DNA of 64,000 bases from AC-51 sp036265325. GTDB taxonomy: Bacteria > Actinomycetota > UBA4738 > HRBIN12. The stretch is taken from positions 1 to 64,000 of the forward strand of contig DATAPH010000091.1 of NCBI GenBank assembly GCA_036265325.1. Reading direction: 5' to 3'. Below the pieces are notes generated by a model. It had not been told where the DNA came from, searched no databases, and saw only the letters and a program-made list of their open reading frames with translations. Each line of letters starts with the position of its first letter. Position 1 is the first letter of the stretch. Positions 35,525 to 44,120 of this stretch are shown piece after piece. A program made the position numbers and the translations under genes.

Positions 35525-36814
35525 TCAGCTGCGGCGGCGTGCAGCGATGAGGAGCGATGTCGCACCCACCACCGCGAGCAGCAACGCCGCGGCGCCGGGC
35601 AGCGTCGCGTCGCCACCGGTGAAGGCGGTGCCGTCCCCGTTCCCGCTCGATCCACCGTTGTGCGCCGTGCCCGCGACGAGGGTGACCGCTGCGTGCCCGC
35701 TCGCGTTCACGCGGTGCCCGCTCGCATCCTTCGCGGTGACGGTCGCGGTGTTCGTCACCCAGACCTGCGTCGTGGTCAGGGTGCGCGGCATCGTGAGGGT
35801 CACCGCGTGTCCTGGGGCGAGCCGGGGCACGGATCCGACCGACCCGAGGTGGTCATCGGTCACGGTCACGTGCTTCAGAGTGGCGTTCCCGGTATTCCGG
35901 ACGACGTAACGATAGGTGATGGTGTCGCCGGAACCGCCGCTCACGGGGTTCGGCGTCACCGAGATGGAGAGCTCGGGCTTGAGAACTCGAGTGGCCGCGC
36001 GTGCTCGTGCCTTAGCGAACCCGCCGGCGGACGCGGCACGAACGGTCGCCGTCGTCACCAGCCAGTCCGGGCCGCTCGCTCGGAGCGTGTGGCTACAGCG
36101 GTAGGTCGAGCTCTCACCGGGGGAGAGGGTGCCATCGCCGTTCGTGTGCGGGGCCGCGTTGCACGCTGGGTCGGTCACCGTCACGTGATGCAGGTCAACC
36201 TTCCCCGAGTTGGTGACGTGCATCGTCAGCGGAACGGTCGATCCCGTGTGCGCGAACCGCGGCGCCGTCTTGATGATCTCGATCGACGGGGGACAGGCCA
36301 CGGTGTTCGTGGCCGACGCCTCGTTGTTGCCCCGCGCAGCGGCGGGCTCGTTGGACGCCGCAACGGATGCGGTGTTGGTCACGGAACCGCAACGAACGTC
36401 GCCGGTCAGTTTCACGCCGAAGGTCGTGCTGACGCTGGCTCCGGCCGCCAGCGACGAACGCGTGCACGTCACGGACCAGTGCTCCGGATGACCGGTGCCC
36501 GCCGATGCCGCGACCGTGCACTGTCCACCGGAGAAGGTCGGGACCAGCGTCGTGACGTGGACGCCGAGTGGGAGATCGTCCTGGACCTCGACACCGTTCG
36601 CCGTGGCGGTCCCCACGTTGTTCACCGTCAAGGTGTAGGAGAACGTATCGCCGACGGTCAACGGGCCCGAGGCGTCGGAGACCTTGGTGATCGTGACATC
36701 CGGGCCGCTTGTCGCAGAGACGGGACCGACCGCGGCCCAAGACAATGCTGCGGCGATCGACAGTACTACCGAGATCCGGACGGTTCGCCGACCGACGTCG
36801 GTGCGCATCTTCAC
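35525..36814 (-). CDS. DUF11-repeat wall protein, second copy
   Basis: 429 residues with a GTG start (ATG 6 nt later possible). Signal peptide (about 3-35), three Ig-like DUF11-type repeats, a Gly/Asn/Ser linker and a C-terminal GTAFTGGDA, hydrophobic segment and RRRS tail. It shares the TAFTG signal with its neighbour, so both are probably processed by the same enzyme. The 278 nt to the next DUF11 gene contain a 7-bp stem (35389-35395 with 35405-35411) and no gene. Confidence 0.83.
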   Translation of the reverse strand: MKMRTDVGRRTVRISVVLSIAAALSWAAVGPVSATSGPDVTITKVSDASGPLTVGDTFSYTLTVNNVGTATANGVEVQDDLPLGVHVTTLVPTFSGGQCTVAASAGTGHPEHWSVTCTRSSLAAGASVSTTFGVKLTGDVRCGSVTNTASVAASNEPAAARGNNEASATNTVACPPSIEIIKTAPRFAHTGSTVPLTMHVTNSGKVDLHHVTVTDPACNAAPHTNGDGTLSPGESSTYRCSHTLRASGPDWLVTTATVRAASAGGFAKARARAATRVLKPELSISVTPNPVSGGSGDTITYRYVVRNTGNATLKHVTVTDDHLGSVGSVPRLAPGHAVTLTMPRTLTTTQVWVTNTATVTAKDASGHRVNASGHAAVTLVAGTAHNGGSSGNGDGTAFTGGDATLPGAAALLLAVVGATSLLIAARRRS

Positions 36815-37093
36815 GTTCTTCCATCCCGTCCCGACGCGATCCGCCGAAGTCTCGTGACGAGCGACCCTACGAGCCGGCAGCGGCCTACGCCATCGGTCGA
36901 ACGATCACGCCGTTCGGCGTTCGGCCGCTTCGAGCTCCTCAGGCGGCAACCATGGCAGCCGCGGCGGGGCGATTCAACGTCCCTCCCGGTCGAGGCGCCC
37001 GCGGGATCCGAGGCGGGGACAGATGCGCCCGCATCTGATCGCCAGACAACGTTACATAACGTGCATTATGGGCGTTCTACGTGGAGGGGCGGG
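36815..37093. other. Intergenic region upstream of the second DUF11 gene
   Basis: 279 nt without a credible gene. It holds a hairpin CAGATGC-GCCC-GCATCTG (37020-37037) and a perfect 14-bp palindrome ACGTTACATAACGT (37049-37062), in a stretch more AT-rich than its surroundings. These may be the end of the lnt transcript and promoter or operator of the DUF11 gene. Confidence 0.4.
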
Positions 37094-39334
37094 TCAGACC
37101 GTCTGTTGCGTGTGGAACCGGAGATCCCAGCCCCATTGGGTGACCTTCCAGAGCGCCTCGGCAACGATCGCTTTCGAGATCTTCGACTCGCCGTAGACCC
37201 GCTCACGGAACGTGATCGGCGCCTCGCCGACGTCGTAGCCCAACCGATGCGCGCGTGAAACGAGCTCTATCTGGAACCCGTAGCCGTCGGCTGCGAACGG
37301 GTCGCGAAGGAGCTCTTCCATGAGTTGACGTCGGTAGACGCGGTATCCACTCGTTGCGTCGTGGATCGGCAGCCCGAGCATGAACCCCGCGTAGGCGTTC
37401 CCGCCCCGCGACAGCGCGACGCGCGACCGGCTCCAGTCCGTGACCGAGCCCCCGGGGATATAGCGGCTCCCGACCACGAGGTCGTGGCTCTGGGCGGCAG
37501 TAAGGAGCCCGGGGAGCTCCGACGGGTCGTGCGACAAGTCGGAGTCCATCTCGATCGCCACGTCGTAGCCCTCCGCGATCGCGGTGTGGAACCCCTCGAG
37601 GTAGGCGCTCGCGAGCCCGGACTTGGCCGGCCGCTCGAGCAATCGCACGCGAGGCTCGTTCGCTGCGATGCCTGCGACGAGCTCCCCCGTGCCGTCCGGC
37701 GACGAGTCGTCGACGACCAGCACGTCGATCCCATCGGTCGCAAGCACGCCGCGGATCGCCTGCTCGATCGTCCCGCGCTCCTCATAGGTAGGAAGCACCG
37801 CGAGACCGCGGATCGGTTCGGGCAACGGTCCAGGCGAGGGCCGGGTGGAACGGCGGCGGGGCGCGAACAGCAGACTCATCGCGACGATCACCAAACAGAC
37901 GATGGGGAACCAATCCCCGTAGCGGACGTAGACGGTCCACGCGGTGGACGCGCGGACCTGGCCACGCAGGATACCGGGGACGAAGAGCTGGGTGTTGCTG
38001 AGGACCTGTCCATCCGTGTCGATGAAGGCACTGATCCCGGAGACCGCCGCATCGACCACCCACCGTCCTGTCTCGACCGCTCGCATCCTGCTCATCTCGA
38101 GGTGCTGGTCCGCGGCGGCGGTGAATCCGTACGACGCATTGTTGACCGGCACGACGAAGAACTGCGCGCCCTCCCGCGCCATCGTTCGCTCGATATCCGG
38201 GAACGCATTCTCGAAGCAGATCGGCGTCCCGTAGGTCGGCAACCCGGGCTGGATGATCGTGTGGACGCTGCTACCCGGCGTCCGGTCGATCGGGATCTGT
38301 TTGATAGCGCTGATCCAGGAGAGGCGTCGCCGCCACGGCACGTATTCCCCGAAGGGAACGAGATGCACCTTGTCGTACCGGTCGACGAGGGTGCCCGACG
38401 CATCGAACGCGAGCACGCTGGTCTTCTGCGTCCCGTCCTGATCGTTCACGACGGCCCCCACCGTCGTCGGGACGCCGACGTGTGCGATCGCACTGTGCAC
38501 CTCGGCCACGGTCGCGGCGTCCGCGAGGGCTCCCGGATCGAGGGCCCCCTCCCCCCACACCGCAAGATCGGGCGGCGGCTTCTGTCCTGCGAGCGTCTCG
38601 TACTCCTGGATGTTGTGCCGCGCAACATCGAGGTCCTCTTGAACCGGCGACGTCCCGGCCGGGCTGCGAACGTCGACCTGCACGACCGCGATCGAGACCT
38701 CCTCGCCGGTGGCCGCGGGCAGCGGGATCAGCGCCGGCGCGAGGATCGCAACGAGCGACGCGATCACCAGCCCGACCCTCGCCACTCCCCTCCCCCGCCG
38801 CATGAACCAGGCGGCGACGGCGGCATTCGCGAACACGACGACGAACGTGACGCCCCACACGCCGGTGACCGACGCCAGGCGCAGAAGCGCCCGGTCGTCG
38901 ACCTGCGACGTGCCAAGGTTCGCCCACGTGAACCCGCCGAGCGGCCACATCCCGCGCAGCCAGTCGACCACGGTCCACGCCGCGGCGATCCCGATGGCTC
39001 CCCAAACCGGTCGGTCGCGGCGCACGATCACGGTCGCGAGCGCTCCGAACACGGCGATCGACGCCGCAGACAAGGCGACGAGCGCGGTCCATGCGAGCGC
39101 GCCGAACAAGAAGATCCAGTAGAGCGTGGCGCCGAACATCCCGACGCCGAAGCAGAATCCGAGGAGCGCTCCGCGTGGAACCGTGCGCTCACGGAGGATC
39201 AGGAGCAACGGCGCGACGCTCACGAAGGCGATCGGCCACGCGCCGACCGGTGGGAACGCGAGGGAGGTGGCCAGACCGGCGGCGAACGCCGCGAGGCACC
39301 CGAGGCCCAGCGACGGGCGCGGGTGCGGGGTCAC
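37094..39334 (-). CDS. Apolipoprotein N-acyltransferase fused to polyprenol-phosphate mannosyltransferase
   Basis: 746 residues, the same fusion as M. tuberculosis Ppm1 (Rv2051c). Residues 1-490 form Lnt: several membrane helices, then a nitrilase-like domain with the catalytic triad Glu262 (WGEGALDPG), Lys322 (DKVHLVPFGEYVP) and Cys373 (TPICFENAF). Residues 508-746 form a GT2 Dpm1-type synthase with DDSSPDGTG and the metal-binding Asp597-Ser-Asp599. It acylates lipoproteins and makes polyprenol-P-mannose for cell-wall glycans or protein mannosylation. GTG start, 1 nt after the DUF4193 gene. Confidence 0.93.
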   Translation of the reverse strand: MTPHPRPSLGLGCLAAFAAGLATSLAFPPVGAWPIAFVSVAPLLLILRERTVPRGALLGFCFGVGMFGATLYWIFLFGALAWTALVALSAASIAVFGALATVIVRRDRPVWGAIGIAAAWTVVDWLRGMWPLGGFTWANLGTSQVDDRALLRLASVTGVWGVTFVVVFANAAVAAWFMRRGRGVARVGLVIASLVAILAPALIPLPAATGEEVSIAVVQVDVRSPAGTSPVQEDLDVARHNIQEYETLAGQKPPPDLAVWGEGALDPGALADAATVAEVHSAIAHVGVPTTVGAVVNDQDGTQKTSVLAFDASGTLVDRYDKVHLVPFGEYVPWRRRLSWISAIKQIPIDRTPGSSVHTIIQPGLPTYGTPICFENAFPDIERTMAREGAQFFVVPVNNASYGFTAAADQHLEMSRMRAVETGRWVVDAAVSGISAFIDTDGQVLSNTQLFVPGILRGQVRASTAWTVYVRYGDWFPIVCLVIVAMSLLFAPRRRSTRPSPGPLPEPIRGLAVLPTYEERGTIEQAIRGVLATDGIDVLVVDDSSPDGTGELVAGIAANEPRVRLLERPAKSGLASAYLEGFHTAIAEGYDVAIEMDSDLSHDPSELPGLLTAAQSHDLVVGSRYIPGGSVTDWSRSRVALSRGGNAYAGFMLGLPIHDATSGYRVYRRQLMEELLRDPFAADGYGFQIELVSRAHRLGYDVGEAPITFRERVYGESKISKAIVAEALWKVTQWGWDLRFHTQQTV

Positions 39335-39335
39335 A

Positions 39336-39704
39336 TCAGGCGCAGTCGCGGCAGAGCATCTTCTTCTTGTCCGCGAGCTGGCTCCGGTGCTTCACCAGGA
39401 AGCAGTTCCGGCACATGAACTCGGTCTCCTGCATCGGGACGACCTTGGTGTCGATCGCCTCGGCGCGGTCGTCGCGGGCGAGGTCGAGCGGGACGACCTC
39501 CTCGTCGTCCTCGACGGCCTCCTTGACGGTCTCTGAGGCCTCCTGCTTGGCCAGCAGGTCCTGGATCGACTCAACGTTCTCGAGCCCGGGCTCGGGTGGG
39601 ACGGTCGCGTCCTCGAGGTCCTCCGGCGTGGGCTCGGCGTCTTCCTCGTCGTCGCTGGCGAGCTCTTCTTCCTCTTCAGCGAGTTCTTCGATGTCGTCTG
39701 GCAT
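39336..39704 (-). CDS. DUF4193 zinc-ribbon protein
   Basis: 122 residues. The first 85 are very acidic; the last 37 carry two CxxC pairs (FMCRNCFLVKHRSQLA and LCRDCA), the DUF4193 signature of actinobacteria. The function is unknown; an RNA polymerase or ribosome partner would fit the shape but is a guess. It is 1 nt before lnt-ppm and probably co-transcribed. Confidence 0.85.
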   Translation of the reverse strand: MPDDIEELAEEEEELASDDEEDAEPTPEDLEDATVPPEPGLENVESIQDLLAKQEASETVKEAVEDDEEVVPLDLARDDRAEAIDTKVVPMQETEFMCRNCFLVKHRSQLADKKKMLCRDCA

Positions 39705-39812
39705 AGGCGGATCGTGCCTTCTATCCGTGGGAGGGGTTGGGGGTTGCCTCCCTGGCGACTGCGCATCCTACAACGGGTCCGTGCGAACGTTGGGCATACC
39801 CGTCCAGGTGCG

Positions 39813-39883
39813 GAAAAGACCCAAGAGACGGCTCCCGTCCACGGCGCCGGGGCGCTGCGGTCGTGTGCTCGCCTCTTGGGTCT
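39813..39883 (-). terminator. Branched terminator or small structured RNA
   Basis: An 11-bp perfect closing stem (39873-39883 with 39817-39827) encloses two short hairpins (39844-39848 with 39851-39855; 39827-39831 with 39835-39839, sharing one base with the closing stem). On the minus strand it is followed by TTTT. It lies in the 272-nt gap after the amidohydrolase gene and before DUF4193; no gene is seen there. Confidence 0.5.
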
Positions 39884-39976
39884 GGCATCACCGCCGGGGC
39901 GGCGACGCACCACGGACGCTACGCAACCGGCCGTCCGCCGGTCAAGCGCGACGATCCGGAAAGTGTGACAAAGGCC

Positions 39977-41491
39977 TCACGAGAGCCACACTTCCCGGCC
40001 CAGCGAGACGGTGAGGCTCGGGCGGAGCCCACCGACGTCGTCGATCTCGAGGGGGTCCACGTCGTAGGCGGCGAAGTCCGCGTGCATCCCCGGCTCGAGG
40101 ACGCCTTTCTTCTCCTCGTGGTGGGCAAGCCGCGCGCTCCCCGTCGTGTGGATCCGGATCGCAGCGGCGCGCTCCAGACGTTGTGTCGGATCGTGGTGGG
40201 TCTCCATCGCCCGGATCGTCGCCCATGGGTCGACCGGGATCACCGGCGCGTCGGAGCCGACCCCGACCTCGAGTCCTCGCTCGAGGATGGTACGGATCGG
40301 GTTCATCCCCCACGCGCGGTCGGGTCCGACCCGGCGCTCATACAAGGCCCCGGGGAATCCCCACGCCGCGTCGAACGCCGGCTGCATCGAGATGCCGAGC
40401 CCGAGCATCGCGGCGCGTTCGATCTGCGCGAGGGTCGGCATCTCGAAGTGCTCGATGCGGTGGCGCCGGGCACGGAAGTGCCGCCGCTCACGCGAGTCCA
40501 GGCGACGATAGATCCGCTCCCACGCGCCGATGACCTGTTCGATCGCGCGGCCACCGATCGCGTGCATGCCGACCTGCAGGCCGGCGTCGTGCCCGTCGCG
40601 GAAGAACCCCTCCAAGATCTCGTCGTCGAAGGCGAGCGCTCCTCGACCGGGTCCGTCCACGTACGGGTCACTGATCGCTGCGGTGCGCGCGCCGAGCGAG
40701 CCGTCCGTCGCGAGGTCGCCGCCGATCGCGCGCAGATCGAGCTCGACGGCCTTGGGGACATCCATCTGCCCGAGCACGACCTCGACGGACGCCGGCAGGT
40801 CGCGCCGGTGCGCCAGCAGCGTCTCGAGGTCCAACGGGCCGGACTCGAGCGGGAGGGCCATCTCGTGGACCGTCGTCACCCCGTGGCTCGCGGCGCGGGC
40901 GGCGCCGGACAGCTGCAGCGCTTCGATCGCGTGCTCGCTCCGAGCCGTCGCGGTCCAGCGGCCGATCAGCTGGTTCGCCGTCCCGGTGACGACGCCGGTC
41001 GGACCTCCGTCGTTGCCGTGCTCGACCCCAGGGGTGTCGAGCGCGTCGGCGAGACCGAGCGCCGCCGTATTGAGCAGCGCGACGTGCCCGTCGGTCCGGC
41101 GGATGACCAACGGCGAGGCGGTGACCTCGTCGAGCTCCCGGAGGGTCGGCAAGGTGGGATCGGTCCACCGCGTCTCGTCGTATCCCTGCAGCGCGACGAC
41201 GGCGTCGGTCGTCGCGCGAGCCCGATCGCGGGCGATCGTGAGGAGTTCGGCGGCCGACCTCGCGGCGGCGACGTCCTCGTTCTCAGCAGACAAGCCGAGG
41301 CTGGTCAGATGGACGTGCGCGTCGATGAAGCCGGGCAGGATCGTCGCGCCGGGAAGGTCGACCACACGGTCGGCACCCGGCGGCTCGCCGGCGCCGACGC
41401 GTTCGACGTGGCGGCCGTCCACGAGCAGCCAGTCGCCCGTCGGCGGATGGCCGAAGGTGTGCACGCGGCGCGCGCGATACAGGGATCTCAC
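39977..41491 (-). CDS. Amidohydrolase family protein, YtcJ-like
   Basis: 504 residues. Metal-dependent TIM-barrel hydrolase: HxH at His59 and His61 (GFIDAHVHL), later His in GMHAIGG and RIEHFEMP, and the catalytic Asp in GVGSDAPVIPVDPW. YtcJ-type enzymes act on amides or N-formyl compounds; the substrate here is unknown. The frame stays open for 240 codons upstream, but the GTG at 41491 begins the homology and overlaps the stop of the RT-like gene by 4 nt. Confidence 0.88.
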   Translation of the reverse strand: MRSLYRARRVHTFGHPPTGDWLLVDGRHVERVGAGEPPGADRVVDLPGATILPGFIDAHVHLTSLGLSAENEDVAAARSAAELLTIARDRARATTDAVVALQGYDETRWTDPTLPTLRELDEVTASPLVIRRTDGHVALLNTAALGLADALDTPGVEHGNDGGPTGVVTGTANQLIGRWTATARSEHAIEALQLSGAARAASHGVTTVHEMALPLESGPLDLETLLAHRRDLPASVEVVLGQMDVPKAVELDLRAIGGDLATDGSLGARTAAISDPYVDGPGRGALAFDDEILEGFFRDGHDAGLQVGMHAIGGRAIEQVIGAWERIYRRLDSRERRHFRARRHRIEHFEMPTLAQIERAAMLGLGISMQPAFDAAWGFPGALYERRVGPDRAWGMNPIRTILERGLEVGVGSDAPVIPVDPWATIRAMETHHDPTQRLERAAAIRIHTTGSARLAHHEEKKGVLEPGMHADFAAYDVDPLEIDDVGGLRPSLTVSLGREVWLS

Positions 41492-42132
41492 GACCCGCGC
41501 ATGATGCCATGGCGATCGCAGGCCACGGGTGATCCACGCACATCGAGGGCGTCCGTCGTGCGCTTCCCGTCGTGCTCGCGCATCCCGAGCTCGGCGAGTG
41601 CGTCCCGCCACGCCCGCGACGCCCGTGCGACCGCGTCGCGTTCGCCGGCGAACAGGACATCGTCGACCCACCGGATCGGCAGACACCCGGCCAGCCGGGC
41701 GCGCTCGTCGGCAAGCGACAGCACCGCGTCGGCGATGACGCCGGACACCGGTGGACCGATGGGGATGCCGAACCCGCCGGCCTCGCGGTATCGCTCGAGC
41801 GTTCGCAGGAGCGGCAGGGGGTCGCCACCGGCATGTGCAGCGGCCGAGCGTATCGCGCATTCCCCGATCGACGGGAAGCAATCGGCGACATCGGAGGCCA
41901 CGACGCTGACGGCGCCCACAGCTGTGGTCCGGATCGCAGCGCGCCAGCGTCTCCGCTCGAGCGCCAATCGGACCGGTCTGCCCGGAGCAGGCGAGCCGAA
42001 CACCGACGGGCCAGGCCGGAGATCGGGGAACGCGATCGCAGCGGCAACCGCGTAGCGCCGCCCTTCGAACGGATCGAGTCGCGTCAGCACGCGTGGCTTG
42101 CCGGCCGGCGAGGTCCACCGTTCGAGCTGCAT
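41488..42132 (-). CDS. Compact reverse transcriptase-like protein
   Basis: 214 residues. RT finger and palm motifs are visible in order: GKPRVL (11-16, RT1-like), motif A ASDVADCFPSI (Asp81), motif B/4 FGIPIGPPVS (121-130) with a following ADAVLSLADE, motif C IRWVDDVLF (Asp157-Asp158) and an LGM...GK segment (182-190). All three catalytic Asp are present. The FPSI and GIPIGPxxS wording is closest to defence-type (Abi/DRT/unknown-group) RTs. There is no thumb, maturase or fused domain. The start is the ATG with GGGAG 7 nt upstream; a longer frame to 42594 is only antisense to lrp. It is translationally coupled to the amidohydrolase. Confidence 0.75.
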   Translation of the reverse strand: MQLERWTSPAGKPRVLTRLDPFEGRRYAVAAAIAFPDLRPGPSVFGSPAPGRPVRLALERRRWRAAIRTTAVGAVSVVASDVADCFPSIGECAIRSAAAHAGGDPLPLLRTLERYREAGGFGIPIGPPVSGVIADAVLSLADERARLAGCLPIRWVDDVLFAGERDAVARASRAWRDALAELGMREHDGKRTTDALDVRGSPVACDRHGIMRGS

Positions 42133-42240
42133 CGCATCGCTCCCTGGACGCGCCGCGAGGGAGGTGCGAGCGAGGCAGCAGCAGACCACATCGCGTGGCC
42201 GCGGACCATCCCCGGACCGGGGGAACCACAGCTCCCCCGC
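42133..42240 (-). promoter_or_regulatory. Leader of the RT-like gene with alternative hairpins
   Basis: Two mutually exclusive stems share a G-run: CCCCGG-A-CCGGGG (42210-42222) and GGGGGA (42219-42224) with TCCCCC (42233-42238). The rest, down to the RBS, shows no clear msr/msd-like structure. Confidence 0.3.
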
Positions 42241-42246
42241 TAGGAT
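42241..42246 (+). promoter_or_regulatory. -10 box of a likely leaderless lrp mRNA
   Basis: TAGGAT lies exactly 6 nt before the lrp GTG. Confidence 0.5.
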
Positions 42247-42252
42247 GGGCCG

Positions 42253-42696
42253 GTGCTCGACGAGCGCGACCTCGAGATCGTCACCGCACTGCGCGAAGAC
42301 GCGCGCGCCACGTACGCCGACGTCGCTTCCCGTGTTGGCCTGTCGGCTTCGTCGGTGCACGAGCGTGTGCGCAAGCTCGAGGCTGCCGGCGTCATCACCG
42401 CGTACCGAGCGGTGGTCGATCCGGAAGCGATCGGTCTGTACGTGACGGCGTTGATCGCGGTCACGCCGCTCGACCCGCAACAGCCCGATGACCTGCCGGA
42501 GCGTCTCGCCGATCTCCCCGAGGTGGAGGATTGCCTGAGCGTCGCCGGCGAGGCCAACTACATCTTGAAGGTACGCACTCGGAGCACGAACCACCTCGAG
42601 GAGCTCATCCGGCGGCTGCGCGAGAAGGCCGGCGTCAGTACCCGTACAACGATCGCGCTGTCGATCCCGTTCGAGGGCCGCCCCGTCAACCTGTGA
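42253..42696 (+). CDS. Lrp/AsnC family transcriptional regulator
   Basis: 147 residues. N-terminal winged helix-turn-helix (about 5-55, YADVASRVGLSASSVHERVRK) and a C-terminal RAM/ACT-like ligand domain. It is divergent from the RT-amidohydrolase pair (120 nt apart) and may control it, as Lrp genes often regulate a neighbour; that is inference. Effector unknown, probably an amino acid. Confidence 0.88.
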   Translation: MLDERDLEIVTALREDARATYADVASRVGLSASSVHERVRKLEAAGVITAYRAVVDPEAIGLYVTALIAVTPLDPQQPDDLPERLADLPEVEDCLSVAGEANYILKVRTRSTNHLEELIRRLREKAGVSTRTTIALSIPFEGRPVNL

Positions 42697-42718
42697 CGGG
42701 CCAACGGGTCCGATGCCA

Positions 42719-42724
42719 TATCCT
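42719..42724 (+). promoter_or_regulatory. -10 box of a likely leaderless cysS mRNA
   Basis: TATCCT lies 6 nt before the cysS ATG at 42731. Confidence 0.5.
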
Positions 42725-42730
42725 TGCCCG

Positions 42731-44119
42731 ATGCGGCTCTACGACTCGCTGACGCGCACCCTTCAAGAGGTGGACCCGATCGAGCCGGGCCACGTGAAGA
42801 TGTACGCCTGCGGGCCGACCGTGTATCGCTATGCCCATCTCGGAAACCTCCGCAGCTTCATGCTCTACGACTTGATCCGTCGCGCGCTCGAGCTCGAGGG
42901 CTTCGAGGTCACGGAAGTGATGAACATCACCGACGTCGGGCACATGACGGACGAATCGTCCGCCGAGGCGGTCGACAAGATGCAGCTCGCGACCGAGGAC
43001 GAGGGCCTGACGCCGCAGCAGATCGCCCAGAAGTACACCGACGCCGTGTTCGCAGACGCGAAGGCGTTGGGGATCCGTCCCGCCGACCGCTACCCAAAGG
43101 CGACCGAGCACATCCAGGAGATGGTCGACCTCACCCAGACGCTGGTCGACAAGGGCCACGCGTACGTCGTCGACAATGGGTCGGTCTATTACGACGTCAC
43201 CAGCTTCGAGGGATACGGCAAGCTCTCGGGCAACACTCTGCAGAACCTGCGAGAAGGCCACCGTGACCTCGAGACCGATCCGCGCAAGCGCCATCCCGCC
43301 GACTTCGCGCTGTGGAAGGCTGCTGGTCCGGGCCGGCTGATGCGATGGGCGAGCCCGTGGGGCGAGGGGTTTCCCGGCTGGCACATCGAGTGCTCTGCGA
43401 TGTCGATGAAGTACCTCGGCGACCGGTTCGACATCCACACCGGAGGCACCGATCTTCGGTTCCCCCATCACGAGGACGAGATCGCGCAGTCAGAGGGTGC
43501 GGTGGATCATCAGGTCGTCTCGATCTGGGTCCACGCGGGCCACCTGCGTCAGTCCGGGCAGAAGATCGCCAAGTCGACCGGCAACGTGATCTTGGTGCAG
43601 GACCTGCGCGACCGGGACCTCGACCCGCTGTCGTTCCGGTGGCTGTGCTTCCAGACGCAATATCGGTCCGAGATGGACTTCACGTGGGATGCCATGGCGG
43701 CCGCCGATCAGCGGGTCAAACAGCTCCGCCGCCACATGGCGAACTGGGCGCCGGCGGCGACCGAGCGCGGCGACGCCGCGAACGCGTACGACGCGCGGGT
43801 TCGCGACGCGCTCGCGAACGACCTTCACCTCCCGGGCGTCGTCGCGATCGTCAACGAATTCGATCGGGACGCCAACGTCCCCGATGGTGAGAAGTACGCG
43901 CTGCTCGTCGAGTGGGACCAGGTGCTCGGACTCGACCTCGAGCGCGAGGCCAAGAGTGATTGGCAGCCCACGCCGGAGATGTATGCGTTGATGCGCGCGC
44001 GTGACGAGGCGCGCGCGGCGAAGGACTACGCGAAGTCGGACGCGCTCCGTGACGAACTGGCCGCGGTGGGCCTCGAAGTGATGGACACGCCGCAGGGCAC
44101 GGCCGTTCGGCCGCGATAG
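42731..44119 (+). CDS. cysS: Cysteine-tRNA ligase
   Basis: 462 residues. CysRS features: YACGPTVYRYAHLGN (zinc Cys and the HIGH-type HLGN), WHIECSAMS (zinc Cys), FPHHEDE (zinc His/Glu) and a DALR-type C-terminal helix bundle. The KMSKS loop reads KIAKS (QKIAKSTGN). The related mycothiol ligase MshC usually keeps KMSKS and lacks the C-terminal domain, so CysS is preferred. The ATG at 42731 is chosen because TATCCT precedes it; the frame opens slightly earlier. Confidence 0.92.
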   Translation: MRLYDSLTRTLQEVDPIEPGHVKMYACGPTVYRYAHLGNLRSFMLYDLIRRALELEGFEVTEVMNITDVGHMTDESSAEAVDKMQLATEDEGLTPQQIAQKYTDAVFADAKALGIRPADRYPKATEHIQEMVDLTQTLVDKGHAYVVDNGSVYYDVTSFEGYGKLSGNTLQNLREGHRDLETDPRKRHPADFALWKAAGPGRLMRWASPWGEGFPGWHIECSAMSMKYLGDRFDIHTGGTDLRFPHHEDEIAQSEGAVDHQVVSIWVHAGHLRQSGQKIAKSTGNVILVQDLRDRDLDPLSFRWLCFQTQYRSEMDFTWDAMAAADQRVKQLRRHMANWAPAATERGDAANAYDARVRDALANDLHLPGVVAIVNEFDRDANVPDGEKYALLVEWDQVLGLDLEREAKSDWQPTPEMYALMRARDEARAAKDYAKSDALRDELAAVGLEVMDTPQGTAVRPR

Positions 44120-44120
44120 A

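Noticed and set aside
39737..42055. A 772-codon open frame on the plus strand
   Set aside because: It lies antisense to the amidohydrolase and RT-like genes, which have clear motifs; its own composition is Arg/Asp-rich without a domain.
41488..42252. Retron (RT plus msr/msd RNA)
   Set aside because: No msr/msd-like structure with flanking a1/a2 repeats was seen beside the gene, and the X/Y domain features of retron RTs are absent.
42133..42594. N-terminal extension of the RT-like gene to 368 residues
   Set aside because: The extension is exactly antisense to lrp, has shadow-like composition, and a good RBS supports the start at 42132.
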